Shown here: positions 21,163 through 32,420 of the stretch, in pieces
Layout of the letters: each line of letters begins with the position of its first letter
Numbering within the stretch: the first letter of the stretch is position 1
DNA from: Anaspis maculata
Lineage: Eukaryota > Arthropoda > Insecta > Coleoptera > Scraptiidae
Length of the DNA stretch: 64,000 bases
Direction: 5' to 3'
Assembly (NCBI GenBank): GCA_949128115.1
Contig: OX421965.1
Span: 46,615,257-46,679,256, forward strand
Made by a program: the position numbers and the translations under genes
Notes under the pieces: model-generated
The model's input: the letters and a program-made list of their open reading frames with translations, nothing else
Told to the model about the DNA's origin: nothing
Databases searched by the model: none

Positions 21163-21237
21163 CTAATGAAATATTCCGAGAAACATCCCTGAACATCAAG
21201 TGCGCTGTTTAAATATACAATAGTAGACAAGTTGGTA

Positions 21238-21312
21238 GCTTAGACGAATCGACAGCAGTACCTCTAACCATCACCTGTGGGGATCCAGGTTCGAATCCTG
21301 CGGAAGACGCCA
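21238..21312 (+). repeat. tRNA-like remnant
   Basis: A perfect B box (GGTTCGAATCC) within a T-arm (CAGG/CCTG) is preceded by an A-box-like TAGCTTAGACGAATCG. The acceptor stem cannot be formed, so it is a tRNA-derived remnant rather than a gene. Confidence 0.35.
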
Positions 21313-22151
21313 TAGAAGAAGAACTTTTCTTAGGGAAAAAACGTGCTGTATAGATTGTAAAAATTAGTAAAAATAGGTGCGGAACCTCCTATGACATAAA
21401 ACTATGTTGAAAAGTGGTAAAAAGTTAATTTTTATTTAAAAATACACATCCAAAATGCGACGTATCATGTACGTCAAAAAGTGATATCTACGAGATGTGG
21501 AATAGCGATGTAGATAGTATGTCACATTTGGACATCTTTGAGATATCTCATTCATGTTCTAATTACCCGGACATAAGAAGTAACAGAGATGTCCACTTAA
21601 CATCGCAGAGACTTTTTTGTTAACATCGCAGTTGTGACTTGAACATCTAAGTGATGTCACAGAGATGTTTTCTTGCTGAGTGGGTAGTTTTGGCTTATTT
21701 TGGTATGTAGCGTTAGCTTAAAACATTATTGTTTTCTTTCCTTTGAAACTTCAGTTTCACGCAAGTGCATTTACGGCAAAATATGGGTAGGCACCTAACA
21801 CAAATATTTTTGGTTTTGCTAGAAAAAAAAGTGCTAATTGATAGGTATATGTTACCGGCGTCCCTCTGCCCTCTGGCAAAATGCAGAATGCCCAAATTAA
21901 TGAGCAATCCGCCGATTTAGGTGAGTATACCTATGGTCAATTCTCAATCAATCAATCAATCAATCAATCATTTATTATCTCTTAAAAGGAGTAAACATGT
22001 TACAATGAGCATCGTCACAATAAATAATAAATAAATAAACAACAACAATAACAAATAAATATGAATAGGCACACTAAGATTATTACAAACAATAGGTACA
22101 ACAATTTGGACACAAACACAAAACCAATCCTAAGCAGAAGAGTGGCATTAA

Positions 22152-25016
22152 CTATAATTTCTCGTCGCCAAGGTACTCCTCAACTGAATAAAATGGGCGC
22201 TCAAGAAGCAGCCCCTTCACAGCCGCTCTGAATTTACCGTTGCTGGCAATAGCCCTAAACCGCTCAGGAAGCTTATTATACAGCTTCACGGGTACTATCT
22301 TGTGACTCCTCTCCGTCAGCGAGAGCCGATGGTAAGGCAAAATCAGAGTGTGGGCAGTACCTCTTAAACTGTATTTAGAAAAGGTCTCTCTCTCATAAGT
22401 GGAGAATAAATGTTTATTTGAATGGACACGGGCCACACAAGCAAGAATGTACTCAGCAATGACGGTCAAAATACGCAAATCGCGAAACAAACCACGGCAG
22501 GACTCACGGGGTGGGGTGGACGTCATAATGCGCAAAATACGCTTCTGGAGTCTCAGAACGTCTCCGATTCCCGCGCAATTACCCCAAAGCAGAAGGCCGT
22601 AGCTGAGAATAGAGTGCACGTGTGCATGGTAGTACAGCCTCAACGCCGCCAAATCAACCCTTCTGCGGAGCTGGGACAAGACAAAGCAAGATGAAGAGAG
22701 CCTGGCTAGGACATGGTCGACCTGCACCCGCCAGGTAATACGCGAGTCAAGGTGAAGTCCTAGGAACTTCACCGATTGAACCTGGGGCAAGCTTCGCCCC
22801 TCCATTCTCACGAGCAAGCTGCCGTCACAGCCCCGCAAAGAGAACAACATCAGGCCAGTCTTAGTGGCATTGAGGTGCAGATCGTTGATCCCACAGTAAG
22901 CCACCATATCAGAGACAGCCGCAGCCGACTTACGGCTCAGCTCCCTCAACTCAAGAGAGTCCACCGCCACAGTGGCGTCGTCAGCGAATAGCGTCAGGAG
23001 CGAGCCCTTTATGTTCAAATCATTTATAAAAATGAGAAAGAGAAGTGGCCCCAGTATACTACCCTGGGGCACTCCCGCGTCCAGATGTTTAAGACCGGAC
23101 TCACTCCTAACGCCACACCGACCCAACGACACGTACTGTACCCTGCCTGAAAGATAACTCCGGAGCCAGCCGATGGCTGGCCCTCTAACGCCGTATCCGT
23201 CAATCTTGTGAAGCAACTTTTCATGTGATAATACATCAAATGCCTTGGTTAAGTCAAAGAACACGCAAGCAGCATCTTTTTTATTCTCGAAGCTGTCCAA
23301 GATGTAATTGTATAAGGATAAGATGGCATCCACAGTGGACCTCCCCCTTCGAAAGCCGAACTGAAGTTTCGAGAAAAAGTCGTTTCTCTCGAAATAGCTC
23401 AGCAGACGAGAGTAAAAGGCCCTTTCATAAATTTTGGAGGAGACAGACAACACAGCTATGGGCCTGTAATTAGAAATCTTGGATCGATCCTTCTTTTTCG
23501 GAACTGGAATAACTTTGGACAGTTTCAACCGGTCTGGAAATCGACCCTCGGAAAAAGAAGAATTTATTAGCTCAACAAGAGGTGGACAGATGTAGTCGAT
23601 AACGTGTAGCAATAGTGAACAAGGAATCCCGTCAAAGCCTGCGGAGTTTTTCTTAGAGATATCACGAATAATCTGTCGCAACTCGGCCTCATCTATTGGA
23701 AACAAAAACATTGAACTATGAACTGGGCCACCTTCAGCGAGAAGGGCCGTGCTTCCTCTAGACTTTGCGGTGAACTGTCTGACTGAATCAACGAAATGAT
23801 CGTTAAATTCATCAGCAGCGGCCTTCAAATCGTTTATTTTATTTCCCTTGTCGTTGAATAAAATGTCAGGTATTGATTTTATATTGTTCACCGTATTTTC
23901 ATTAATTATCTGCCACGCAGCCCTAGAATAGTTGGAGGCGCCAGCAAATTTTAAACTATGATAGTTTTTTTGGGCCAAACAGACGGCGTCTCGATAAGCC
24001 TTTTTCATCACTAGATACCGCTCGTACAGGTCAGGGTCGTTAGTAAACTTGTACGCTTTATAAATTTTACGAAGAAAAGAGCTTTGGTGAACTATAAACT
24101 TGGTAACCCATGGCTTGCCAACGTGTTTCCTACCCACACTCTTACGCGAAGTTAAGGGAAAAGAGTCACTAACAGCACCCGAAAAAACCTCAAGAAATGA
24201 GTCAAACTTTTCGCTGCTGTTCAAAGGCGACCCCAAAAACGCCCAGTCCTGAAAAGAGATTGTTTCCCTGAACCTTTCAATGTTTGCCGCACTTTTAAAA
24301 TTTCGATATTTTACAGAAGAGTCGAGATTATCAGCACTAGGACACTCAAAGAGAGTATACGTTACTTTCTGCATAAAATGATCAGATATGTCGGTGTGAA
24401 CACTACCACATTCTAAATTATCATATTTATCTACATTAGAAAATATGTTATCTATTGTTGACTTGGAAGCACCTTGGACGCGAGTATAATCAGTTATACA
24501 TTTTTTAAAATTGAACGCAAGAAAAAGATTACAAACGTCATTTGCAACCCTATCAGATGGATCGGAAAAATTTACGTTAAAATCGCCACAGAAAAAAGTC
24601 TTTCTATTATGAGTGATTCGTTGAATCAACGATTGGAGCATCTCAGTAAACACAGCGATTTCGGAGCCAGGAGATCTGTATAGAGCGATTATACACAATT
24701 TAGTGCCGCACACGGTAATATTAGTCATAGCGAACTCAAATGTAGATCCAATCGGCCGCATATCAGTACAAATTTCGGTTTCAAAGGAAACATCGTTTCG
24801 CACAAACACCGCAACTCCACCTCCCCTGGAACTACTTCTGGAGAAGGAAGCTGCAAGCACGTAAGAGTCCAGGTGAATAAGATGTATTTCTTTAGCATCA
24901 CACCAAGTCTCAGAGATACAAACGACATGCGGGAATCCAATCGTGTGAAGCAAGAGACTCAGCTCATGAGACTTATGACGGAAGCTCCTGATGTTGAGAT
25001 GACAAATGTCTATCAA
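22152..25016 (-). CDS. LINE ORF2: endonuclease-reverse transcriptase
   Basis: 954 aa. Residues ~1-225 are an apurinic-type endonuclease (exonuclease-endonuclease-phosphatase fold): HLNIRSF, ISETW, FFCGDFNV and the terminal SDH motif are visible. Reverse transcriptase occupies ~440-720, with VIPVPKKKDRSKISNYRPIA, FGFRRGRSTVDAI, FFDLTKAFD, GVPQGSILGPLLF and the catalytic FADD. The C-terminal region carries the usual Leu-rich, Arg-rich thumb-like segment without RNase H. Length and order fit CR1/Jockey-type elements that nick DNA and prime reverse transcription at the target. It follows ORF1 after 11 nt, so downstream reinitiation is plausible. No internal stops. Confidence 0.92.
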   Translation of the reverse strand: MIDICHLNIRSFRHKSHELSLLLHTIGFPHVVCISETWCDAKEIHLIHLDSYVLAASFSRSSSRGGGVAVFVRNDVSFETEICTDMRPIGSTFEFAMTNITVCGTKLCIIALYRSPGSEIAVFTEMLQSLIQRITHNRKTFFCGDFNVNFSDPSDRVANDVCNLFLAFNFKKCITDYTRVQGASKSTIDNIFSNVDKYDNLECGSVHTDISDHFMQKVTYTLFECPSADNLDSSVKYRNFKSAANIERFRETISFQDWAFLGSPLNSSEKFDSFLEVFSGAVSDSFPLTSRKSVGRKHVGKPWVTKFIVHQSSFLRKIYKAYKFTNDPDLYERYLVMKKAYRDAVCLAQKNYHSLKFAGASNYSRAAWQIINENTVNNIKSIPDILFNDKGNKINDLKAAADEFNDHFVDSVRQFTAKSRGSTALLAEGGPVHSSMFLFPIDEAELRQIIRDISKKNSAGFDGIPCSLLLHVIDYICPPLVELINSSFSEGRFPDRLKLSKVIPVPKKKDRSKISNYRPIAVLSVSSKIYERAFYSRLLSYFERNDFFSKLQFGFRRGRSTVDAILSLYNYILDSFENKKDAACVFFDLTKAFDVLSHEKLLHKIDGYGVRGPAIGWLRSYLSGRVQYVSLGRCGVRSESGLKHLDAGVPQGSILGPLLFLIFINDLNIKGSLLTLFADDATVAVDSLELRELSRKSAAAVSDMVAYCGINDLHLNATKTGLMLFSLRGCDGSLLVRMEGRSLPQVQSVKFLGLHLDSRITWRVQVDHVLARLSSSCFVLSQLRRRVDLAALRLYYHAHVHSILSYGLLLWGNCAGIGDVLRLQKRILRIMTSTPPRESCRGLFRDLRILTVIAEYILACVARVHSNKHLFSTYERETFSKYSLRGTAHTLILPYHRLSLTERSHKIVPVKLYNKLPERFRAIASNGKFRAAVKGLLLERPFYSVEEYLGDEKL

Positions 25017-25027
25017 ACGTTTAGTCT

Positions 25028-26131
25028 CTATGGTCGGATCGGCACCAGCGGCGGACGCGGAGACTTCCCCTGACGGTGAAAAAACCGAGTCACCCGCGCG
25101 CCAGACGGCCAGACATCAGGCTGCATCGCTTTATTCAAGTTTTCCAAGTCAATTGTAACCTTGAAAGAGGTGTATGGTCCAGGGTTGGCTGAAGTCACTA
25201 CCTCACACGCCACCTCAGGCACAACAGGCTGGAGCATGGCGATGACATCACGCTCCACTGTACCTGGTATCAGCCTTGTTACAAAGAGGTAGGCTTTTTT
25301 CGGAGCAGCTTTCAGCCGGGTACTCGAGTTAGTCCCAACCAGAACAGGCTGCCCTGGCTTCTGCCTTCTTTTCTGTGGCATCTTCTTAGGTGCTGTCTTG
25401 CTCCCATCAACCGGTCGGACGGCTCCAGGAAACACTATGCGAGGCGCAGCAGCCCCCCGATCGTCCGATGACGTCGACGATAAACTAGAGGGAAGTTCAT
25501 CGTCGCGTGTCCGAGCCCGCGTAACCGATGAAGGCCCAGCGGGCCGCTCCTCGGAAACGCCGGCCGCCACATTCTGTTTCTTCTCCGTAGCGGTAGATTT
25601 CTTCTTCTGTTTTGAGTTCTGAAGGCCGTCCGAACTTTTTAAGTTCAATGCCCGTGTCGTCTTATCAGGTTGTTTTTCAGCCTGACGTGCTTCTTGCGAA
25701 CGGTTTCGAACAGATAAGAGTTTGACCTTGTCGCGTAATTCGGCAATTATTGCGTCTTTCAGGCTAATTACATGGTGAACAATTCTGAGATCGACCACTC
25801 TGCCCTTGTCACTGGCAACACTCACGGTCTCCCAGAAGTCCGCGTCCTCCACTTCAGCGCCACCATTACTCACCAAAGGTGGTGGTTGTACCACAATTTC
25901 GGCGTCTTCTTCGCTCTCGCAACAAATGATGCCATCGTCGACGAACTTCATGCTTCTGTAGGCTCTGGAACAGCTTGGATGGTAAACAGCTCCACAGAGT
26001 AAACACTTTAAACCATTAATTGGCGTTTTCTTGCATTTTCTGCATGCAGCAGAAACATCAACATGCTGGCTCGGCGCCATCTTGGATTGCGGATTCTGGG
26101 CATTCCGCAAACCGCCTAGCGTACTGGACAA
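25028..26131 (-). CDS. LINE ORF1: PHD-type zinc finger nucleic-acid-binding protein
   Basis: 367 aa. An N-terminal zinc finger at ~30-75 (CRKCKKTPINGLKCLLCGAVYHPSC, ending with a further CC pair) matches the PHD-like fingers of CR1-type ORF1 proteins. A predicted helical segment follows, then a basic, Ser-rich linker. From ~275 to 360 there is a domain starting KKAYLFVTRLIPGT that resembles the RRM-like fold of ORF1 proteins. It is expected to coat the LINE RNA and act as a chaperone in the ribonucleoprotein. A YY1-like CGCCATCTTGG string spans the start codon region at ~26079. Confidence 0.85.
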   Translation of the reverse strand: MSSTLGGLRNAQNPQSKMAPSQHVDVSAACRKCKKTPINGLKCLLCGAVYHPSCSRAYRSMKFVDDGIICCESEEDAEIVVQPPPLVSNGGAEVEDADFWETVSVASDKGRVVDLRIVHHVISLKDAIIAELRDKVKLLSVRNRSQEARQAEKQPDKTTRALNLKSSDGLQNSKQKKKSTATEKKQNVAAGVSEERPAGPSSVTRARTRDDELPSSLSSTSSDDRGAAAPRIVFPGAVRPVDGSKTAPKKMPQKRRQKPGQPVLVGTNSSTRLKAAPKKAYLFVTRLIPGTVERDVIAMLQPVVPEVACEVVTSANPGPYTSFKVTIDLENLNKAMQPDVWPSGARVTRFFHRQGKSPRPPLVPIRP

Positions 26132-26170
26132 TCCGCGGAATGCCTAGGCATCTAGGCAATCTGAGAACTG

Positions 26171-26679
26171 ACAAGAAGTAGATTTTACTTCGACTAGACA
26201 GAGTTTTGGATCCGAGGTTGGATCTGAATAGCAATTGTGAAAAATGACGAAAGGCCGAGGTCTTTCTTGCTCAAATATCAAAAATAGTTCAACCAAAAAC
26301 CTAGGTATACCTACCTAATAATAATAAATATTGCCATGTACAATAAAAGTACAGTAATAAAGCCATCATGTAATCAATCGTCTATCCCAAAACTGCCTGC
26401 GTTAAGTACTGGAAAAGTTTCTGCATACCAAAAATAAATTCTGGCAGCAGGTTCGGTTTTCTAGGACGAGAAAAACTTCAATTCACCTAAGTAGAAAAAA
26501 GGAACAGACTTCAGCAATTCAAACTCGAAGGAATAATAAATATTAGCACAGAAAAAGTGCAAAGGTAGGTATGAGCCCCGTGTGAAGAAGCGAAAGGAAG
26601 TAGTCTAAAAAAAAAAAAATTCGCACAGAGTGAGTGAGGGAGAGTGACTCATAACAATCAGAGGATAACAATGTCGCGC
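26171..26679. other. AT-rich spacer
   Basis: Between the LINE 5' end and duplicate copy 2. It contains a poly-A run at ~26608-26620 (plus strand) and no recognisable gene or paired termini. Confidence 0.35.
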
Positions 26680-27145
26680 ACCACAAGCTGCTCGCGTTTG
26701 TCTTTGTCTTGTAAAAGAAGCAACAGTACAACAACATGGCCGGTTGAGCTGTGTACTGAGCCTCTTTGAATTTGTCGGGAAATTAAATGGTAAACTAATA
26801 TAGTGATATTGTGGTCGAGAATGTGGTTAACTTTTCATCGCGTGGTATTTACGCTGATTGTGTTTAGTGGAAAACTCTAGTTTTGAAATAAGTTCTTCGA
26901 GAAGGGCATTACTCGGACTCGGAGGAATGTTGTGTTATTTTCAACAACCTGGATTATACCTATATGTACCTTCGTAGTTTTGGCTTTTGGTATGTAGCTC
27001 CAAACATTTTTTTTCCAGTTTCACGCAAGTTCATTGACGGCAAAATATTGGAAACACCACCTGTGTTCACTATAGAGTTATTGTTCAGTAAGCGGTGAAA
27101 CATAAATTGACATTGTTGCTGAGAAAAAAGTGCTAGTCGGCACTC
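26680..27145 (+). repeat. Direct duplicate, copy 2 (uninterrupted)
   Basis: Second copy of the sequence at 19540-19907 plus 21688-21830. It lacks the TA-flanked element and carries a ~60 bp extra segment near 27050-27115. The two copies flank the LINE and lie ~7 kb apart in the same orientation, a segmental duplication or two copies of one dispersed repeat. Confidence 0.6.
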
Positions 27146-27896
27146 GCTAGATTCCACCTTTGAAAACACGATTCCGATGGCGGTTTTCTACTAGACTTTT
27201 TTTTAAACTTCACAAGTTTCACCACATACACCTACCATACACTCACCAAAAGCTGTACCCCCCACTGTACCCCAGCTTTCAGCAGCCCTACTCGAGGCCC
27301 TACTGCATTTTCTTTGGGCTATATACAGGATGATTCATGAGTGACCTTACATGGGCTAATGGGAGATAGAGGACTCAAAGCTCTATTAGAACTTATCCAG
27401 AAGCCATACCGGGTAAGTACCGAAAACTCGACCGAAAAGCTAAGGAAAAATGCTTCAAGAATGACTCTTCAATTTAGATGGCACACCTCAACCGTTTCGA
27501 CCGAGGTTTCGACAATAAAATTATAAATGTAAAATTTGTGGGTAGGTTTCCATTTTCAACCGGACGTAATCAACTCTAGTCCAGTCACTATGTTCAAAAA
27601 ATAGTATCAACTTCGGAAAAATTAGTAGAGGGTTGAAATTTTGTACACATAATCCTTTTGATAGTCTTGAATGACCTATAAAAAGTCTCCTAAAATCTGA
27701 GCTTAGGAACTTTGGATAATCGCCATCAAGTGTTAAGAGTCCTCTGTACGCTCAGAGTGGCTCCAACTAAACCGCCTCTAAATCGAAGCCGGGGATTTTC
27801 TTTGAACTGGCATTTGGAGATTTCACTTCATATCCCTATATAAACATGTTAACGGAAAAAAATCCGAGAGAAACCGATCGATCACAGCCGAAGATA
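27146..27896. other. Stretch without recognised gene
   Basis: Includes ACAGGATGATTCATGAGTGA at ~27325, similar to TACAGGGTGATTCA MITE ends, but no partner terminus was seen. The 61 aa ORF at 27341 has no domain. Confidence 0.35.
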
Positions 27897-28158
27897 GTCA
27901 AATCTACGTGTGTGAAGCTAGCTCCAACTCTCAGCTCCGCGTGGAGCCCGCTCTAGTACACTCTGGGACACGAGTCAGTCAGAGGGACACAAGTTATAGC
28001 GCAACAGTTTCAAAACTTGCGCATGCGCAAAAGCGACATCGAATGCTACGTTTTGCAAAGCAATTGCAATAAATACAGTAAATAAGGCAAAATATAAATA
28101 GAAGGTACACACTACAGATCCTTTACGAAGGAAGTGATAAATACTATTTCTGTAGTAG

Positions 28159-28320
28159 GTACGATCGCGCGCAAAATAAACGGAGACAGTGTTTCGCGCG
28201 GAGTGTACTGATTTAATGAATTTCAGCCTTCTTGTCACTGTGACACCAAGCCAAAATTCATAAAATCGGTACACTCCGCGCGAAACACTGTCTCCGTTTA
28301 TTTTGCGTGCGATCGTACCT
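28159..28320. repeat. 162 bp hairpin at the array edge
   Basis: Inverted arms of ~60 bp (GGTACGATCGCGCGCAAAAT, GGAGACAGTGTTTCGCGCGG and complements) surround a short loop. A relative with the shared GGAGTGTACTGATTT/ GGTACACTCC core lies at 45011-45125. Probably a MITE. Confidence 0.6.
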
Positions 28321-29190
28321 ACTGTTCCGTTTCGAACATCAAAATAATACAAAACAGCGATTTTAAACTCCTTCCATATAATAAATCGCAATGACCTTCA
28401 GCACATAGATAGTCTATATTCCGTAGAAAAACTTGTCAAAAGATAGAGGGGGCACATCTTTTGCGAAGGGGGTAGAAAAAATTATTTCTGTAGTACTGTT
28501 GTGTTTCGAACATCAAAATAATACAAAACAGCGATTTCAAACTCCTTCCATATAATAAATCGCAATGCCCTTTTGCACATTGATAGCCCATATTCCGTAG
28601 ATAAACTTGTCAAAAGATAAAGGGGGCACATCTTTTGCGAAGGGGGTAGAAAAAATTATTTCTGTAGTACTGTTGTGTTTCGAACATCAAAATAATACAA
28701 AACAGCGATTTCAAACTCCTTCCATATAATAAATCGCAATGGCCTTCACCACATAGATAGCCCATATTCCGTAGCAAAACTTGTCAAAAGATAGAGGGGG
28801 CACATCTTTTGCGAAGAGGGTAAAAAAAAATATTTCTGTAGTACTGTTGTGTTTCGAACATCAAAATAATACAAAACAGCGATTTCAAACACTTTCCATA
28901 TGATAAATCGCAATAGCCTTCAGCACATAGATAGCCCATATTCCGTGGAAAAACTTGTCAAAAGATAGAGGAGGCACATCTTTTGCGAACGGAGTAGAAA
29001 AAATTATTTCTGTAGTACTGTTGTGTTTCGAACATCAAAATAATTCAAAACAGCGATTTCAAACTCCTTCCATATAATAAATCGCAATGGCCGCCAGGAT
29101 ATAGATAGCCCATATTCCGTAGAAAAACTTGTCAAAAAATAGAGGGGGCAAATCTTTTGCGAAGGGGGTAGAAAAAATTATTTCTGTAGT
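28321..29190 (+). repeat. Tandem array, ~174 bp unit, five copies
   Basis: The anchor TTCGAACATCAAAATAAT recurs at 28331, 28505, 28679, 28853 and 29027, an exact spacing of 174. Copies differ by a few substitutions. ORFs in this region are by-products of the repeat. Confidence 0.85.
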
Positions 29191-30280
29191 AGGTACGATT
29201 TATTATATGGAAGAAGTTTAAAATCGCTGTTTTGTATTTTTTAGATGCTCGAAACACAACAGTTTTTCAGAAATAATTTTTTCTACCCCCTTCGCAATAG
29301 ATGTGCCCTCTCTATCGTTTGACAAGTTTTTCTACGGAATATAGGCTATCTATGTGCAAAAAGACATTGCGATTTATTATATGGAAAGAGTTCAAAATCG
29401 CTGTTTTGTATTATTTTGATGTTCGAAACACAACAGTTTTTCAGAAATAATTTTTTCTACCCCCTTCGCAATAGATGTGCTCTCTCTATCTTTTGACAAG
29501 TTTTTCTACGGAATATAGGCTATCTATGTGCAAAAGGACATTGCGATTTATTATATGGAAGGAGTTCAAAATCGCTGTTTTGTATTATTTTGATGTTCGA
29601 AACATAACAGTTTTGCAGAAAAAAAAATTACTACCCTTTTCGCAATAGATGTGCCCCCTCTATCTTTCGACAAGTTTTTCTACGGAATATAGGCTATCTA
29701 TGTGCAAAAGGACATTGCGATTTATTATATGGAAGGAGTTTAAAATCGCTGTTTTGTATTTTTTTGATGTTCGAAACACAACGGTACTACCGAGGGTACT
29801 ACAGAAATAATTTTTTCTACCCCCTTCGCAAAATATGTGCCCTCTCTATCTTTTGACAAGTTTTTCTACAGAATATAGGCTATCTATGTGCAAAAGGACA
29901 TTGCGATTTATTATATGGAAGAAGTTTAAAATCGCTGTTTTGTATCATTTTGATGTTCGAAACACAACAGTTTTTCAGAAATAATTTTTTCTACCTCCTT
30001 CGCAATAGATGTGCCCCCTCTATCTTTTGACAAGTTTTTCTACGGAATATAGACTATCTATGTGCAAAAGGACGTTGCGATTTATTATATGGAAGGAGTT
30101 TAAAATCGCTGTTTTGTATTATTTTAATGTTCGAAACGTAACAGTACCTACTACAGAAATAATTTTCATCACTCAGGACATTGCGATTTATTATATGGAA
30201 GGAGTTTAAAATCGCTGTTTTGTATTATTTTAATGTTCGAAACGTAACAGTGCCTACTACAGAAATAATTTTCATCACTC
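29191..30280 (-). repeat. Inverted tandem array of the same ~174 bp unit
   Basis: Six to seven copies in reverse orientation, anchored on GATGTTCGAAAC near 29250, 29419, 29593, 29767, 29953, 30127 and 30233; the last is shortened. One copy (~29783) carries a duplicated GGTACTACCGAGGGTACTAC insert. Together with the preceding array it can form a ~900 bp imperfect hairpin. Confidence 0.85.
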
Positions 30281-30499
30281 CCTTCGTAAAGGATGTGTAG
30301 TGTGTACCTTTTTTTTATATTTTGCCTTATTTACTGCATTTATTGCAATTGCTTCGCAAAACGTAGCATTCGATGTCGCTTTTGCGCATGCGCAACTTTT
30401 GGAACTGTTGGGCTGTCACTTGTGTCTCTCTGACGCTCCCTCTGCCTCTGATTGACTTGTGTCCCAGAGTCGAGGGGCCAACCACTCATGAAAATTTGT

Positions 30500-30700
30500 A
30501 CAGGTATTCCGAGAATACCATGTATTTCCGACATATTCTTGCATTTCCACGTATTCCCTATTATTTCCCAAGTATTCTTTAATATTTCTTGATATTCTCA
30601 AGTATTTCCATGTATTCCTCAGTATTTCCTTGTATTCCCCAGTAATTCCTAAAATTTCCAAGTATTTTCAGGTATTCCCAAAGTATTTCCTATGCACCCA
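30500..30700. repeat. Subterminal ~12 bp periodic array (left)
   Basis: About 17 degenerate units of the form CAAGTATTTCCC. The same motif in the same orientation fills 33690-33870 at the other end. Confidence 0.7.
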
Positions 30701-31559
30701 AATTGAAATATATCGCAGTTAAAGGCCTAAAAACCTTGAATTGACACACCCTCGCGGTTTATGACGTTATTAAATAACCTTATAAGTATAAAACTTAGCA
30801 GTGAGATTCTTTTTTTAGTAAATACTAATAATAATAGTCATGCGTTGAAATCTAAAGAAAAATCTGTTTGGCAATGCCGCATCAAAACGTCAAAAAAAAT
30901 GTATAGGTACCATCACGAGGAAAAAGGACAGCTTTACCTGCCTGACTTGATAAGATTTGGCTTTAGATACAGTACAGGGTGTGAAAAATTATTTTCCTCA
31001 AAAATGTCCAATATTTAAAAAAATATGCATTTTAGGTATAGGACATCCCTTATGAAAAATGTAGCCAGACCACAGACAGATCCAATCATGTCAAAAAGTA
31101 CAGGGGGTGTCATTTTAATGAATGAAGTTATGACTTTCTTGAATAAACAATTTTACGTACCGATTTTCATACAATTTTCCGTCATGTGGATGGAGATGTC
31201 ATTTTTCTCAATGTATTTCAAATTTCAAGACGGTAACGCCGCACCAAAACGTCAAACATTAAACATTTCATACCGCCCTGAACCTATTAGTATTGTATAG
31301 TATTAGCCTTTAAAGGCTGATAAGAGTATGCGATAGAATATAGGATGTCCAATTTGAAAAAAAAGTTGACATACTTATAGGTACCTGAACTATATGACTC
31401 ACCTCACCCTGTATAATTGAATTTTTTTGAGTGACGCAGCCGACGCAGAATGAAAAACGATGTGGATAGGCGTTTGAATCATATTTCAATCTTGAACGGG
31501 TGAAACGTAGTGTTCCGATCCCTTACTATTTACTCACCCTGTGATACAGAGTGTGTAAT

Positions 31560-31830
31560 TACAGAATCATGAAATTAGCTTGAAAATAAGAATGTTCATA
31601 CGAAACAAGAGTAAGTTCCAAGACATCCAAGTTTCATGACAATCGTTCCACTAATGAAAAATTCAATGTGGCAGCAAAGATGGCGGTGGAATTATGAAAC
31701 TTGGCTTGAAAATAAGAATAATCATACGAGACAAGGGTAAGTTCCAAGTTACATGAAAATCGTTCCACTAATAAGAGATTTCAATATGGTAACCAAGATG
31801 GCGCCACCACCATGAAATCCAATCTGCCTA
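31560..31830 (-). repeat. Degenerate ~115 bp units (reverse orientation)
   Basis: Two to three units with AATCGTTCCACTAAT and AAGATGGCG blocks; inverse orientation of the array at 32860-33330. Confidence 0.6.
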
Positions 31831-32109
31831 TTGCCCACCCCTGAGAACCTGAGCTATCCATCGAGAGAAGTTCCAGGGCTCTAGCTTCATCGCCCGAGGA
31901 GGAGTTCAATTTCTTTGAAGTCCACAGGAAGTCTTTGGTTTTTGATAATAATGATAACGATGTATTGATAAAAAAAAAATGCCCATTGGCCACCCTTGAC
32001 TATCCATCGGAAAAAGTTCCAAGGCCCTAGCTTGATTCCCCGAGGAGGAGTACAACTTCTTAATTTGTACACGGACAGATGGACAGACAGACAGACCGGC
32101 CATATCAGC

Positions 32110-32420
32110 CTCATTTTCTTAAGACAATGCGCCAAAAAGAAGATTGAACATACGAGACAAGGGAAGTTCCAAGCTTAATGAAGATCGTTCCAATAAGACA
32201 TTTCAATATGGCGGCGGAATCATGGAATCCAGTTTGTAAATAAGATTGAACATATGTACAAGGCCAAGGGTAAGTTCAAAATTCCATGAAAATCGTTCCA
32301 CTGAATTTCATGATTCCGCCGCCATCTTGGCCGCCATATTGAAATCTCTTTATTTATTTAGTGGACGATTGACATGAAACTTACTCTTGTTTCGTATGAA
32401 CATTCTTATTTTCAACCATG
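32110..32420. repeat. Palindromic middle part with further ~115 bp units
   Basis: Units with AATATGGCGGCGGAATCAT (~32200) and, inverted, TGATTCCGCCGCCATCTTGG (~32310) face each other. Nearby strings of GACAGACAGACAGACC (~32085) and GTCTGTCTGTCTGTCC (~32570) are inverted partners. Confidence 0.5.

Larger units (their letters stand above)
19909..21685. mobile_element. ~1.78 kb TA-flanked element (CCCACTCAGCA ends)
   Basis: The termini CCCACTCAGCA and TGCTGAGTGGG are inverted and flanked by TA. Copy 2 of the surrounding duplication reads CGTAGTTTTGG straight through this point (~26977), giving a precise empty site. Subterminal regions are packed with degenerate AGAGATGT/ACATCTC motifs at 19920-20170 and again at 21480-21670. 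The 127 aa ORF at 20237-20620 has no recognisable domain. It encloses a hAT MITE and a tRNA-like B box. Confidence 0.75.
21945..26170 (-). mobile_element. Near-complete LINE of the CR1/Jockey superfamily
   Basis: On the minus strand: ORF1 with a PHD-like zinc finger, ORF2 with endonuclease and reverse transcriptase 11 nt further on, a ~200 bp AT-rich 3' UTR, and a tail of TTGA tetranucleotide repeats just after AATAAATGA at ~21950-21970. Both ORFs are open. The 5' boundary (~26170) is approximate and no target duplication was found. Confidence 0.85.

Noticed and set aside
21238..21312. Functional tRNA gene
   Set aside because: Only the T-arm is convincing; no acceptor stem can be formed.
21880..21930. 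Coding exon ending in GTGAGT just left of the LINE tail
   Set aside because: A single donor-like motif with a 10-codon reading and no acceptor or conservation; insufficient on its own.
27975..28391. 138 aa minus-strand ORF
   Set aside because: Runs across the hairpin and the first 174 bp repeat unit; composition follows the repeat and no domain is seen.
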